The position numbers were made by a program, and so were the translations under genes. The notes under the pieces were generated by a model that made no database searches, had not been told where the DNA came from, and was given only the letters and a program-made list of their open reading frames with translations. Below, in pieces: positions 1-7,379 of a stretch of DNA of 14,330 nucleotides (positions are counted from its first letter, which is position 1; each line of letters begins with the position of its first letter). This DNA is from Glaciecola sp. UBA1851 (GTDB lineage Bacteria; Pseudomonadota; Gammaproteobacteria; Enterobacterales; Alteromonadaceae), in contig DDIL01000177.1 of the NCBI GenBank assembly GCA_002338515.1, positions 18,361 to 32,690 of the forward strand, read 5' to 3'.

Positions 1-1
1 A

Positions 2-316
2 CAATCTTTGATTGAAAAAGGTGTCACACTTACTCAAAATGATGTGAAACACCGAGCTGCTATTAATGAGTTGATGTGCAATTTATACATCAACAAACCT
101 AATTTTGAGCAACGCTATCACATCACTTTTGATGAGTATTTCAAAGACGCAATTGCACAACTTAAACCATTTATTGAAGATAACCTCGTTACCAATACGG
201 ATAGTTTTATAAAAATCCACCCCAGAGGCAGACTGCTAATACGAAACATCAGCATGAGCTTTGACCAATACATTGGTCAACAAGCTCATCAACTGAGATA
301 CAGTAGAGTCATTTAG
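2..316 (+). CDS. hemN: Oxygen-independent coproporphyrinogen III oxidase, C-terminal part (partial)
   Basis: This is the last 104 residues of HemN, the radical-SAM enzyme that converts coproporphyrinogen III to protoporphyrinogen IX in haem synthesis without oxygen. The 5' end lies outside the window, and the reading frame is open from base 2. The match to the E. coli C-terminal domain is clear: a short helix ending in MCNLYI (E. coli has ICNFEI), a following F-x-x-Y-F segment, the block GRLLIRNISMSFDQY (E. coli GRLLIRNICMCFDTY), and the shared terminal residues SRVI. The radical-SAM CxxxCxxC centre is not in this piece. The gene converges on the metalloprotease gene with a gap of only 21 bp, and I see no clear hairpin terminator between them. 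The identity call is firm. Only the start and the rest of the protein cannot be judged here. Confidence 0.95.
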   Translation, partial: QSLIEKGVTLTQNDVKHRAAINELMCNLYINKPNFEQRYHITFDEYFKDAIAQLKPFIEDNLVTNTDSFIKIHPRGRLLIRNISMSFDQYIGQQAHQLRYSRVI

Positions 317-337
317 ACTATAGCGTTCTAATTTTTG

Positions 338-2737
338 CTAAATTGGAGAACCAGGTGGTAATGGCTTAACAGGAGTAGCCGCTCCCCACTTACCCGATTC
401 CCAGTAGTTATTCAAATGCTTCATTAGTACTTTATTAGATAGCTTTCGTTTGTGTTTGTTCAAATAGTCTTGATAGCTTAACAGTATATTTTGCATTTGA
501 AGCTTCACTTCTGAACCAAGCTCCTGATGCTCAAGTGCGTCAAAAAATACGGTTAATGTGACCATTTTAATTCGTTGCGATAATGCATCCGTATTATTAT
601 TTAATATAAGCTTGTCAAACAATTGCTTGGTCACATCTTGAATAGATGGAATATCACTATTATTGCTATGTTGAAGCGCTAAACGATTAAGCCTTTCAGG
701 TTGCAAAAGAATATTCACCGAATATGCAGAAATTGATTCGGCAGCAGTAATCTCATCAAACGCGATCCCCATGCGAGTTGGCATACTTTCGCGCGTTCTC
801 TGACTGCCGTATGCTTTTGGCGGTATTAGTTTAGCAATATTTTTAGGCAGCGCTAAATATTCAGGTGTTGCACTTTGAATTAACAACGCAAGCGCTTCTT
901 TCTGCTTTTTGGCTATTACAGGGGATACCTGAAATTCGCTATTCGTTAGTTCTTTGGAAGAGTAAGTGTAATTTAACCCTGAAATTTGCTTAACAAGCGC
1001 ATCAAGTTGATAGCGATGAGAATAATAAACAGGTACAAGTCTTCGTTCTAAATCTGAGAACGTTTCTTGGCTAGGTAAATTATTTTTACCAAACTGATTT
1101 AACGCAAACTGTCTAACTTCTGACACACGTTTAAATTCATCAATAGGATTTGCGCCGTTATCCCACAAGTGTCCATCAGCTGAAGCACGCTTTGGTATGC
1201 GTGCATCAGGGTCAGATTTATATAGAAGTCCGTCTGTTTTAGCCTGATTAACCAACTCTAAAAGTGCACTTTTTTCGTTTACATTTTTAGGAAAGTCTTG
1301 ATAGCCATACGCAACCGTAAATTTATCCCACACGCCAATCCCTTGGTCATATGCATTCTCAATAACTACTTTTCCGTCTATTAACTCAATCAAAGGGTGC
1401 GGATAATCCATAACGGATGCTCTGCCATTTTCGCTTGCAGCAAAATTGTGTGCAATGCCGATAGTATGGCCTACCTCATGTGCAGATAGTTGCTTAATTC
1501 GGTTAAGTGCTAACGCTAATTCTTTTGATGTATCTGAATTTTCACCTGTGTAAGGAGCGGTAAAACCTGTTGCGATAAGAAAATCTTGACGCACACGCAA
1601 ACTGCCTAGCGTTACATGGCCTTTGATGATTTCACCTGTTCTAGGGTCGATTACAGACGAGCCGTAAGACCATCCACGTGTTGCTCTGTGTACCCATTGA
1701 ATCACATTGTATCTAACGTCCATAGGATCAGCGTCTTCAGGTAGTACTTTTACTTGAAAACCATCTTTATAGCCAATGGCTTCAAAAGCTTGATTCCACC
1801 ACTGAGCCCCCTCTTTTAGTGCTGACATAACTGGCTCAGGGATCCCTGGATCGAGATAATAGATAATCGGTTCAACCGCTTCACTCACTTCGGCATTAGG
1901 ATTTTTCTTCTCCAGCCTGTGTCGAGGAATAAATTTTTGTTCCATATTTTCGTCAATAGGGACTGAATAATCCATATGACTTTCAGACCAAAAACCGGAA
2001 AATGGATGGAAGTTTCGCGGCTTGTAATTGTCGTCTGGTAACTCAATAAATGAATGGTGAAGATGCACGGTAACACTTTTAGGATCGGGTGAAACATCAC
2101 GTATATACTGACCTTTAGGCGCGCCGGCAAAGGTTACTAATGCTTCTAACTCAGTATTTTTTTCAAACGTTTTGGTTCGAGGTTGATACACGCCTGAACG
2201 GTTTGAATCAATTGAATAGCCACCTTGCCCAGCGCGATTTAACCTATCGCTAATTCCGTGAATATCTGACAATAGAAAATTAGTATAATTTATGACAATA
2301 CTGTCAGATGTTTCATGCAATATCTCAAAACCCGCAATAACAGAATCTGCAAAAGCCTCATCAATACTTGCTTTTTCAGCAGCATTGTTAGACGAAGCTC
2401 TATAGTAAGTATTTAATTGGTTTAATAAAACCTTGTTACCAAAACGACGAAACTCCACTAGCCTCGTGTTACCTAACTGACCTCTATCTAACCCAATATC
2501 GTTAGAGCCAATTCCTCTTGGTAGACTACTTTGAAATAATAGTTTTTGATTTAATTGAGGTTTTCCTAAATGTAGAAAAATATCATCTGTATCTTTACTA
2601 TAAACCAAGTCAATAAATCCAACTTGCTTATCTTTTCCTTCAAAAAAATCTTTTTCGTCATCAACAGCATAACCATTACTGGAAAAGAAAGTTATCGCCA
2701 GTATGAATAAATAAAATAGCGCGCTATTTTTTTGCAA
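338..2737 (-). CDS. Exported zinc-dependent metalloprotease (DUF5117 / Met-zincin family)
   Basis: A 799-residue protein with a signal peptide: charged start, hydrophobic stretch at about residues 6-20, and likely cleavage after GYA near residue 24. The zinc site HEVGHTIGIAH is at residues 420-430, with E421 as the expected general base. The Met-turn SVMDY follows at 441-445. Upstream is the family block around HRATRGWSYGSSVIDPRTGE. This arrangement is typical of the 800-residue bacterial proteases annotated as DUF5117 plus DUF4953/Met-zincin. By analogy it should act in the periplasm or outside the cell; the substrate is unknown. The start is a TTG at 2737. A stop lies four codons upstream, AGGAG (2744-2748) sits 6 nt before the TTG, and the signal peptide begins there, so TTG is better supported than any internal start. 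It is transcribed alone, converges on hemN, and has a CRP/FNR-like site just upstream. No truncation is evident. Family confidence is high; the biological role is not known. Confidence 0.9.
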   Translation of the reverse strand: MQKNSALFYLFILAITFFSSNGYAVDDEKDFFEGKDKQVGFIDLVYSKDTDDIFLHLGKPQLNQKLLFQSSLPRGIGSNDIGLDRGQLGNTRLVEFRRFGNKVLLNQLNTYYRASSNNAAEKASIDEAFADSVIAGFEILHETSDSIVINYTNFLLSDIHGISDRLNRAGQGGYSIDSNRSGVYQPRTKTFEKNTELEALVTFAGAPKGQYIRDVSPDPKSVTVHLHHSFIELPDDNYKPRNFHPFSGFWSESHMDYSVPIDENMEQKFIPRHRLEKKNPNAEVSEAVEPIIYYLDPGIPEPVMSALKEGAQWWNQAFEAIGYKDGFQVKVLPEDADPMDVRYNVIQWVHRATRGWSYGSSVIDPRTGEIIKGHVTLGSLRVRQDFLIATGFTAPYTGENSDTSKELALALNRIKQLSAHEVGHTIGIAHNFAASENGRASVMDYPHPLIELIDGKVVIENAYDQGIGVWDKFTVAYGYQDFPKNVNEKSALLELVNQAKTDGLLYKSDPDARIPKRASADGHLWDNGANPIDEFKRVSEVRQFALNQFGKNNLPSQETFSDLERRLVPVYYSHRYQLDALVKQISGLNYTYSSKELTNSEFQVSPVIAKKQKEALALLIQSATPEYLALPKNIAKLIPPKAYGSQRTRESMPTRMGIAFDEITAAESISAYSVNILLQPERLNRLALQHSNNSDIPSIQDVTKQLFDKLILNNNTDALSQRIKMVTLTVFFDALEHQELGSEVKLQMQNILLSYQDYLNKHKRKLSNKVLMKHLNNYWESGKWGAATPVKPLPPGSPI

Positions 2738-2743
2738 AATAAA

Positions 2744-2748
2744 CTCCT
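2744..2748 (-). promoter_or_regulatory. Shine-Dalgarno AGGAG deciding a TTG start (metalloprotease)
   Basis: On the minus strand AGGAG lies 6 nt before the TTG at 2737-2735. No ATG or GTG is available in frame before the upstream stop, and the encoded signal peptide starts at this codon. Confidence 0.7.
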
Positions 2749-2757
2749 AAAGTTAAA

Positions 2758-2779
2758 TAAGCTTGATCCATATCACATT
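2758..2779 (-). promoter_or_regulatory. CRP/FNR-family binding-site candidate
   Basis: On the minus strand the sequence reads TGTGA-N6-TCAAG inside a context close to the 22-bp E. coli CRP consensus (about 17 of 22 positions agree). The same bases read as an FNR-like dyad, TTGAT-CCAT-ATCAC, at 2763-2776 on the plus strand, with one mismatch to TTGAT-N4-ATCAA. The centre is only about 32 nt before the metalloprotease start codon, so unless the leader is very short it would more likely repress that gene. It could also act on the divergent small gene at 2948, although that is far for direct activation. It is a motif match by eye only. Confidence 0.45.
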
Positions 2780-2947
2780 AAAAAAAACTAATACTGTTAT
2801 TATTTGAAATATATAACCTATGATACTAATACGACAAAGGTTTTTGTAAGTTTAAAATAAGTTCTATAACTTAACGAATTTTTGTTCATTTTATTCTAGC
2901 GTAAATCTTTGAATTATATCTCTTATTAAAAGTAAATTCGGAAAGCA

Positions 2948-3316
2948 ATGAGCACCACTAAACTACATGCAGTTGACACAAGTGACTATGTTCGCCCCAC
3001 ATTACGGCTAATCGTAGATGAATCCACAGCGGTCCAAGTTGGTGATAGACCTATATTTGGCTCACAAATTACGATTAGAGATAGTCTTGCAAGCCTTAAT
3101 GGGAAAGTATTATTACCTGGGCTGATAATAGGTTGGGTTGATTATGTTGAAACGACAAAATTTGGTTGTTTGACCAGTGAGGATCACTATATTGATGCTT
3201 CAAAGTTTTTATATGTCGAGAAGAATCAATTAGTATTAGCTAAACCTATCAAACTGATACACTTTCCTGAAGATATTAAATCATCTAAACAAATTTTTAG
3301 TTTTTGTGAAGCTTAA
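2948..3316 (+). CDS. Small protein of unknown function (122 aa)
   Basis: I do not recognise this protein. It begins at the first ATG after an in-frame stop (TAA at 2933), with a modest GGAAAG Shine-Dalgarno-like sequence just before it. The 122-residue product has no signal peptide, no membrane segment and no obvious catalytic motif. The pattern is strand-rich: RLIVDE, QITIRD, LIIGWVDYVETT, KFLYVEKNQLVLAKPIKLI. A small soluble beta fold is therefore plausible. Its two cysteines (in FGCLTSE and near the end in SFCEA) do not form a metal-binding pair. It stands alone, divergent from the metalloprotease gene and convergent with the acyl-CoA synthetase gene, and a strong terminator follows 42 bp after the stop. 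The terminator and the ATG placed right after a stop support a real gene; function is unknown. Confidence 0.7.
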   Translation: MSTTKLHAVDTSDYVRPTLRLIVDESTAVQVGDRPIFGSQITIRDSLASLNGKVLLPGLIIGWVDYVETTKFGCLTSEDHYIDASKFLYVEKNQLVLAKPIKLIHFPEDIKSSKQIFSFCEA

Positions 3317-3357
3317 TTATTCAACAAAGTTAATATATTACCATCCCTCTTAAAACA

Positions 3358-3382
3358 GAAAACCAGCTTATCGCTGGTTTTC
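3358..3382. terminator. Bidirectional hairpin terminator between convergent genes
   Basis: A perfect 10-bp inverted repeat, GAAAACCAGC / GCTGGTTTTC, surrounds a 5-nt loop (TTATC). The A-rich and T-rich stem ends give a U-rich 3' flank on either strand. It sits between the stop of the small gene (3316) and the stop of the acyl-CoA synthetase gene (3421), so it can end both transcripts. Confidence 0.85.
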
Positions 3383-3420
3383 AATGTTTGCAATATAATC
3401 AACTATGTACTAACTGTCTC

Positions 3421-5106
3421 TTAGTCTATCCACACTATTTTCTCATTATGTTCAGCCAGTATAACCGATTTAAACTTTTCTTCTATCACATGCCGCTTAA
3501 CCTTTAATGTAGGTGTAAGCAAATCATTTTCTATTGACCATTCATCTAAAAATACAACGATGCGATCCAGTCTTTGATGACTTTCAAGTTTTGCGTTCAC
3601 GTTATTAAGTGTTTCTGTTAATTGCTGTGTGACCATTTCTTTTGAAAGATTACGCGCCTCTTCTGACAACACCAGTAACGCAATAGGTTGAGGTAAATTA
3701 GTACCGGTCACACACACTTGTTCAACAATGGAGTTCTCCATTATCTTAGCTTCTATAGGAGCAGGCGCAACATATTTACCCTTTTCAGTCTTAAATATAT
3801 CTTTCAGACGGCCGGTAATAAATACATAACCTTCTTCATCCATTATGCCTTTATCACCGGTTCTTAAATATAAGTCGTTAGTAAAAACCCCAGAGGTTTT
3901 TTCTTGGTCTTTGTAATATCCAACCATATTACATGGCGCTTTTACTTGAATTTCGCCATCGTCTGCAATACGAATATCAACACCGTCGTATGCTTTGCCT
4001 ATTGCACCAATTTTATCGTGTCTGAATGGAACGCTACTTGTGCCATATGCACAGTTTTCCGTCATACCCCAGCCTTCACTAATATTAATTCCAATTTTGC
4101 TAAACCATTGAATGGTCGCTGGTGCTAAAGGTGCAGATCCAGATGCCCATAATCTCGCTTGACCCAAGCCTAGCTCATCTCTTATTTTCGCTGCCACTTT
4201 TTTGCCTACAAATGGAATGCTAAGTAGAAAATTTAATTTCTTTTGAGGTACTTTTGCTAACACTCCCATTTGGAACTTCGTCCAAAGGCGAGGGACAGAA
4301 ATAAATAACGTTGGTTGGCAATTTTTGACATCCCTAGCAAACGTCTCTAAGTTGTCAACAAAATACAAGGTCATACCTGAGTAAAAACTAGCCACTTCAA
4401 CTAGTACTCTCTCGGTAATGTGTGCTAGAGGTAGATAACTCACAATTCTATCTTTATCACTAACGGTTAGAGCATGAAGACTATTTTCTGCCGCCCAACA
4501 AAGCGTATTATAGGTATGCACAACACCTTTAGGTTGCCCAGTACTACCTGACGTGTAAATAATAGTCATAATGTCGTTCATATCCGGCATTGGACTACCT
4601 GATATTGGTTCAATATCAACAAAGTCATCCCACGATATATCTGCTTCAACATCTGGATAAGGAAATCCTACTGTAACTGCGGGCGAAGTATCTGTTTCGT
4701 TGATAGAGTCTCGACTATCCAATTTGCCTATAAATAACATCTTACATTCAGCATGAGCTAATACATACTCTATTGTGTCTTTCCCAGCAGTTGCAAAAAT
4801 AGGCACAGAGATATGGCCAGCAAGCATAATGCCTATATCAGTTATTAACCACTCAGCGGTATTTTTTGATAGCATGGCAATTCTAGAACCTTTCGGAAAG
4901 TTATACGTCGCAATACGTGCTGCAACCTTCCTTGCTAGCTCCATCGTCTGTCCCCAAGTAAAAGTTTTATTACCTTCACCAATGGGTTGCGTCATATAGT
5001 GCTTATCAGGTGTTTCAGATTCGCGTTTATATAAGATTGCAAGAGGCGAATTGACTTTGGTCACGTTTGAGTTTGCGGTATCGTCGAGTGGCATAGAATT
5101 ATCCAT
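3421..5106 (-). CDS. Long-chain acyl-CoA synthetase-like AMP-binding enzyme
   Basis: A 561-residue member of the ANL adenylate-forming superfamily, expected to activate a fatty acid with ATP to an acyl-adenylate and then form the CoA thioester. The core motifs are present in order: P-loop YTSGSTGQPKG at 184-194, GWGMTEN at 345-351, YLRTGD at 413-418, the hinge block GRLKDIFKTEKGKYVAP at 432-448, and the C-terminal LTPTLK with the expected catalytic lysine at 535. The LTPT-L-K ending and the FKTEKGKYVAP hinge resemble the large long-chain (COG1022, FAA1/LACS-type) group more than short-chain acetyl-CoA synthetases. No membrane segment or signal peptide is seen. The ATG at 5106 lacks a clear Shine-Dalgarno sequence; an in-frame ATG four codons later is no better. 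The gene is monocistronic, with its own terminator at 3358-3382. A 16-bp palindrome lies 38-53 nt before the start and may be an operator. Substrate chain length cannot be read from the sequence. Confidence 0.9.
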   Translation of the reverse strand: MDNSMPLDDTANSNVTKVNSPLAILYKRESETPDKHYMTQPIGEGNKTFTWGQTMELARKVAARIATYNFPKGSRIAMLSKNTAEWLITDIGIMLAGHISVPIFATAGKDTIEYVLAHAECKMLFIGKLDSRDSINETDTSPAVTVGFPYPDVEADISWDDFVDIEPISGSPMPDMNDIMTIIYTSGSTGQPKGVVHTYNTLCWAAENSLHALTVSDKDRIVSYLPLAHITERVLVEVASFYSGMTLYFVDNLETFARDVKNCQPTLFISVPRLWTKFQMGVLAKVPQKKLNFLLSIPFVGKKVAAKIRDELGLGQARLWASGSAPLAPATIQWFSKIGINISEGWGMTENCAYGTSSVPFRHDKIGAIGKAYDGVDIRIADDGEIQVKAPCNMVGYYKDQEKTSGVFTNDLYLRTGDKGIMDEEGYVFITGRLKDIFKTEKGKYVAPAPIEAKIMENSIVEQVCVTGTNLPQPIALLVLSEEARNLSKEMVTQQLTETLNNVNAKLESHQRLDRIVVFLDEWSIENDLLTPTLKVKRHVIEEKFKSVILAEHNEKIVWID

Positions 5107-5143
5107 ATTGTATCGAATGTTTTACATAAAGTTTACATACGCA

Positions 5144-5159
5144 CAATAATGAATTATTG
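5144..5159. promoter_or_regulatory. 16-bp perfect palindrome upstream of acyl-CoA synthetase gene
   Basis: CAATAATGAATTATTG has 7-bp perfect arms around a 2-nt centre. It lies 38-53 nt before the start codon, in the expected promoter region, so it is a candidate operator. A+T richness raises the chance of coincidence. No terminator function is likely, because it has no GC in the stem beyond the outermost pair. Confidence 0.4.
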
Positions 5160-5347
5160 GTCAGAATTAACAACTGTTTTTTACTACTAAAGAGGTAAAA
5201 AAAACCGAACGATTAAATTTAACTAATAAACCGTTTATATTTGTTCAAATTTATTTTCCCTAAAATTTTTGTATATTACTTCTAATGATATGATTTTAAA
5301 GGATTTCATTAACACTGACTAACGTTCGATCGCTTTAAAATAAATAT

Positions 5348-5365
5348 GGCGGTATGATTACCGCC
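5348..5365 (-). terminator. Rho-independent terminator of the lctP-dld unit
   Basis: A perfect 7-bp GC-rich stem, GGCGGTA / TACCGCC, with a 4-nt loop lies 47 bp after the dld stop codon. On the minus strand the hairpin is followed by an AT-rich, mostly T tract (ATATTTATTTTA). Confidence 0.8.
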
Positions 5366-5411
5366 TTTGTACCATACGTAATACAAACTTATAGTTTAAA
5401 AGGTATTACCT

Positions 5412-7274
5412 TTACAAACAGCAACCACAATTCCTTTGGGTTTTTTCCATTTTGCCAATACCTGGGTTAAATGAATTGGTAGGATCTAACTGTTTATAAA
5501 ATTGCTTAAGCGGGCTTTCAGCTTCGTATAAATGTCCTACATTATGTTCTGCGGGGTATTTTGCACCTCTTGAATCTAACTGCGCTAACATTTTCTTTTT
5601 AACTAGTACAGGATCGGAGCCTTTCTTTAAAATATAGTCTTGGTGAAATACATGGCAAAAAAAGTGACCATAATATAATTTCTTTTCTAAATGTTGTTCT
5701 ATTTCTGCAGGAAACTCTTCTACCCAATCTAGCTCATTTCTTGGTAGTGCAATATCTAAGGATAAAATATCTCCTACTCTTTTATCATGTATAGTGTGAT
5801 ATCTAACCGCTGCACCAGCAGCTGCGAATCGATGCAGGTATGCTCGCTTTGCTTCGTCTGGTTCACATTCAAAAAAGCTTCCCTGTACTGAGTCCGCAAA
5901 CGATTCTTTTAAAATTTCACGGCCTCTTTCAATAGTTGAATCAGATAATTTTAAAACCAAATGATGTTCATATTTATTACGATATTCGAGCATTTTCTTC
6001 GGTAAGTGCTGAGGAAACAATTTACTTCCTATTTGCATTATTCTATCGCTAATATATTTCGGCAAAAAGTTAAATCGATTGAAAAATCCGTCTACACGAG
6101 ATTTTATCGCAAACATTTTAGGTAACCTTTTAGTGCCTAAATGCAATACGCTTAAAAAAGTATCTTTGCCATACTTCTCTGCAATGTCAAAAATTTCCCT
6201 ATGCATATACTCGCCAACTTCCGGCAACTCATCTAATTCAGTGAGTAAACGTCGTCTTAGTTGATAGAGTTCTGTAGGATCATTTGTTCCCACATAAAAA
6301 CTCGCTTCTTGCTGTGCAATAGGATGACTATCAACCCGAACAGCAAATACCGCTATTTTACCAGCACACCCGCTTGCTTCATATAAACGACGAGGGTCTG
6401 CGTTAAAACGACTTGGTGTGTTTGCATCTACATCTTTTATACGTGCTTGATAAAGCTTATCACTTGCTTGACGCTTACCTTGTACAAGCGAATTTTTAGC
6501 AAAGTTACCAGTCGCCAAATTACTAATGATGGTGTCAGGGTCGTTACCTAAATCGACGCCTAAATGATTAACCAATATTAATTTACCGTGTTCATCAATT
6601 TTTGCGAAGACTGACATTTCAGTGTATGCAGGCCCACGTTTAACTAGTGCGCCACCGGAATTATTGGAAATGCCACCAACAACCGATGCACCTAAACAGG
6701 AAGAACCAATAACAGAATGCGGAGCACGTTGTATATCGGCTAATTTTTCCTCTAATTTATGCAGCGTTGCGCCAGGTAAACTAATCACCTGCGTCCCTTG
6801 GTTTACCATATGTAAATCATCAAGCGCCAAGGTATTAATAACCACTACAGGTCGATCATAATCGTCACCACTGGGCGTTGAGCCTTCAGTTAGCCCCGTA
6901 TTAGCTGCTTGCATTACAATGATTAAATTATGTTGTACGGCAAGTTTTATACACCCCCATAACCCCACTAAGTCTTGTGGAAAAAGCACCGCTAAGGCTT
7001 CTCCGCCACCTGAGCGCCAGCCTTTTCTGTAATGACTATTTTTAGCTGGATTTGCACTGATATTTCTTGGACCTATAACATGTTCAAACTCTCTTAAAAT
7101 TTCATGATCACGTTCTAGTTTCTTTGTCGTTTTAGGCTGCACAATGCCGGTATCAAATTCTTGATCTAATTCACATGCTGGGGCTTTATCATTGGTCATA
7201 TTTTCAATTAATTGGTCATCAACATTGGTTACATCAGAGTGTATATTGGATGAATTATCAAAGAAACTGTTCAT
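5412..7274 (-). CDS. dld: Quinone-dependent D-lactate dehydrogenase (FAD, membrane-associated)
   Basis: Respiratory D-lactate dehydrogenase, which oxidises D-lactate to pyruvate and passes electrons to quinone at the inner face of the cytoplasmic membrane. Similarity to E. coli Dld runs through the whole protein. Counting from the ATG used here, the landmarks are YRKGWRSG (82-89), the FAD-domain block QAANTGLTEGSTP (122-134), SCLGASVVGGISNNSGG (192-208), HRFAAAGAAVRYH (481-493), YPAEHNVGHLY (573-583) and NPGIGK (603-608). The product is 620 residues against 571 in E. coli; the extra length is mainly a hydrophilic N-terminal extension of nearly 50 residues. The frame can be opened 10 codons earlier only with a TTG (7304) that has no ribosome site. 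The ATG at 7274 has AAGG 10 nt upstream, and an ATG 25 codons further in is also possible. The C-terminus ends in NCGCCL, unusual for the family. It lies 105 bp downstream of lctP on the same strand, so the two are probably one operon. Confidence 0.94.
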   Translation of the reverse strand: MNSFFDNSSNIHSDVTNVDDQLIENMTNDKAPACELDQEFDTGIVQPKTTKKLERDHEILREFEHVIGPRNISANPAKNSHYRKGWRSGGGEALAVLFPQDLVGLWGCIKLAVQHNLIIVMQAANTGLTEGSTPSGDDYDRPVVVINTLALDDLHMVNQGTQVISLPGATLHKLEEKLADIQRAPHSVIGSSCLGASVVGGISNNSGGALVKRGPAYTEMSVFAKIDEHGKLILVNHLGVDLGNDPDTIISNLATGNFAKNSLVQGKRQASDKLYQARIKDVDANTPSRFNADPRRLYEASGCAGKIAVFAVRVDSHPIAQQEASFYVGTNDPTELYQLRRRLLTELDELPEVGEYMHREIFDIAEKYGKDTFLSVLHLGTKRLPKMFAIKSRVDGFFNRFNFLPKYISDRIMQIGSKLFPQHLPKKMLEYRNKYEHHLVLKLSDSTIERGREILKESFADSVQGSFFECEPDEAKRAYLHRFAAAGAAVRYHTIHDKRVGDILSLDIALPRNELDWVEEFPAEIEQHLEKKLYYGHFFCHVFHQDYILKKGSDPVLVKKKMLAQLDSRGAKYPAEHNVGHLYEAESPLKQFYKQLDPTNSFNPGIGKMEKTQRNCGCCL

Positions 7275-7379
7275 AGTGTATTTGCCTTGTGTGTAGATTT
7301 GCAATTTGGCATTGTCATGACTTTACCAAACTACCAGTTAAATTAGCTCTAGGCTTTACGCTTATAGTATTAGCACAGC

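Larger units (their letters stand above)
5107..5411. other. 305-bp AT-rich intergenic region between dld and the acyl-CoA synthetase gene
   Basis: No credible gene is present. From right to left it holds the terminator of the lctP-dld unit (5348-5365), a stretch with AACGTTCG (5321-5328), an A/T inverted repeat (TTTTTTAC at 5177-5184, GTAAAAAA at 5195-5202), and the palindrome at 5144-5159. I could not pick a convincing -35/-10 pair for the downstream gene. Confidence 0.7.

Noticed and set aside
316..345. Possible terminator between hemN and the metalloprotease gene
   Set aside because: Only 4-bp complementary ends (TAGC / GCTA) and an imperfect A/T repeat are present; nothing resembles a stable hairpin with a T tract.
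1885..2130. Open frame (81 codons) on the minus strand
   Set aside because: It is a different phase inside the metalloprotease coding region.
5177..5204. Inverted repeat TTTTTTAC ... GTAAAAAA as a terminator
   Set aside because: The stem is almost entirely A-T with a 10-nt loop and lies far from either stop codon; the GC-rich hairpin at 5348-5365 explains dld termination better.
7275..7304. Upstream TTG start for dld, adding 10 residues
   Set aside because: There is no Shine-Dalgarno sequence before it, and the added residues have no counterpart in the family; the ATG at 7274 is more plausible.
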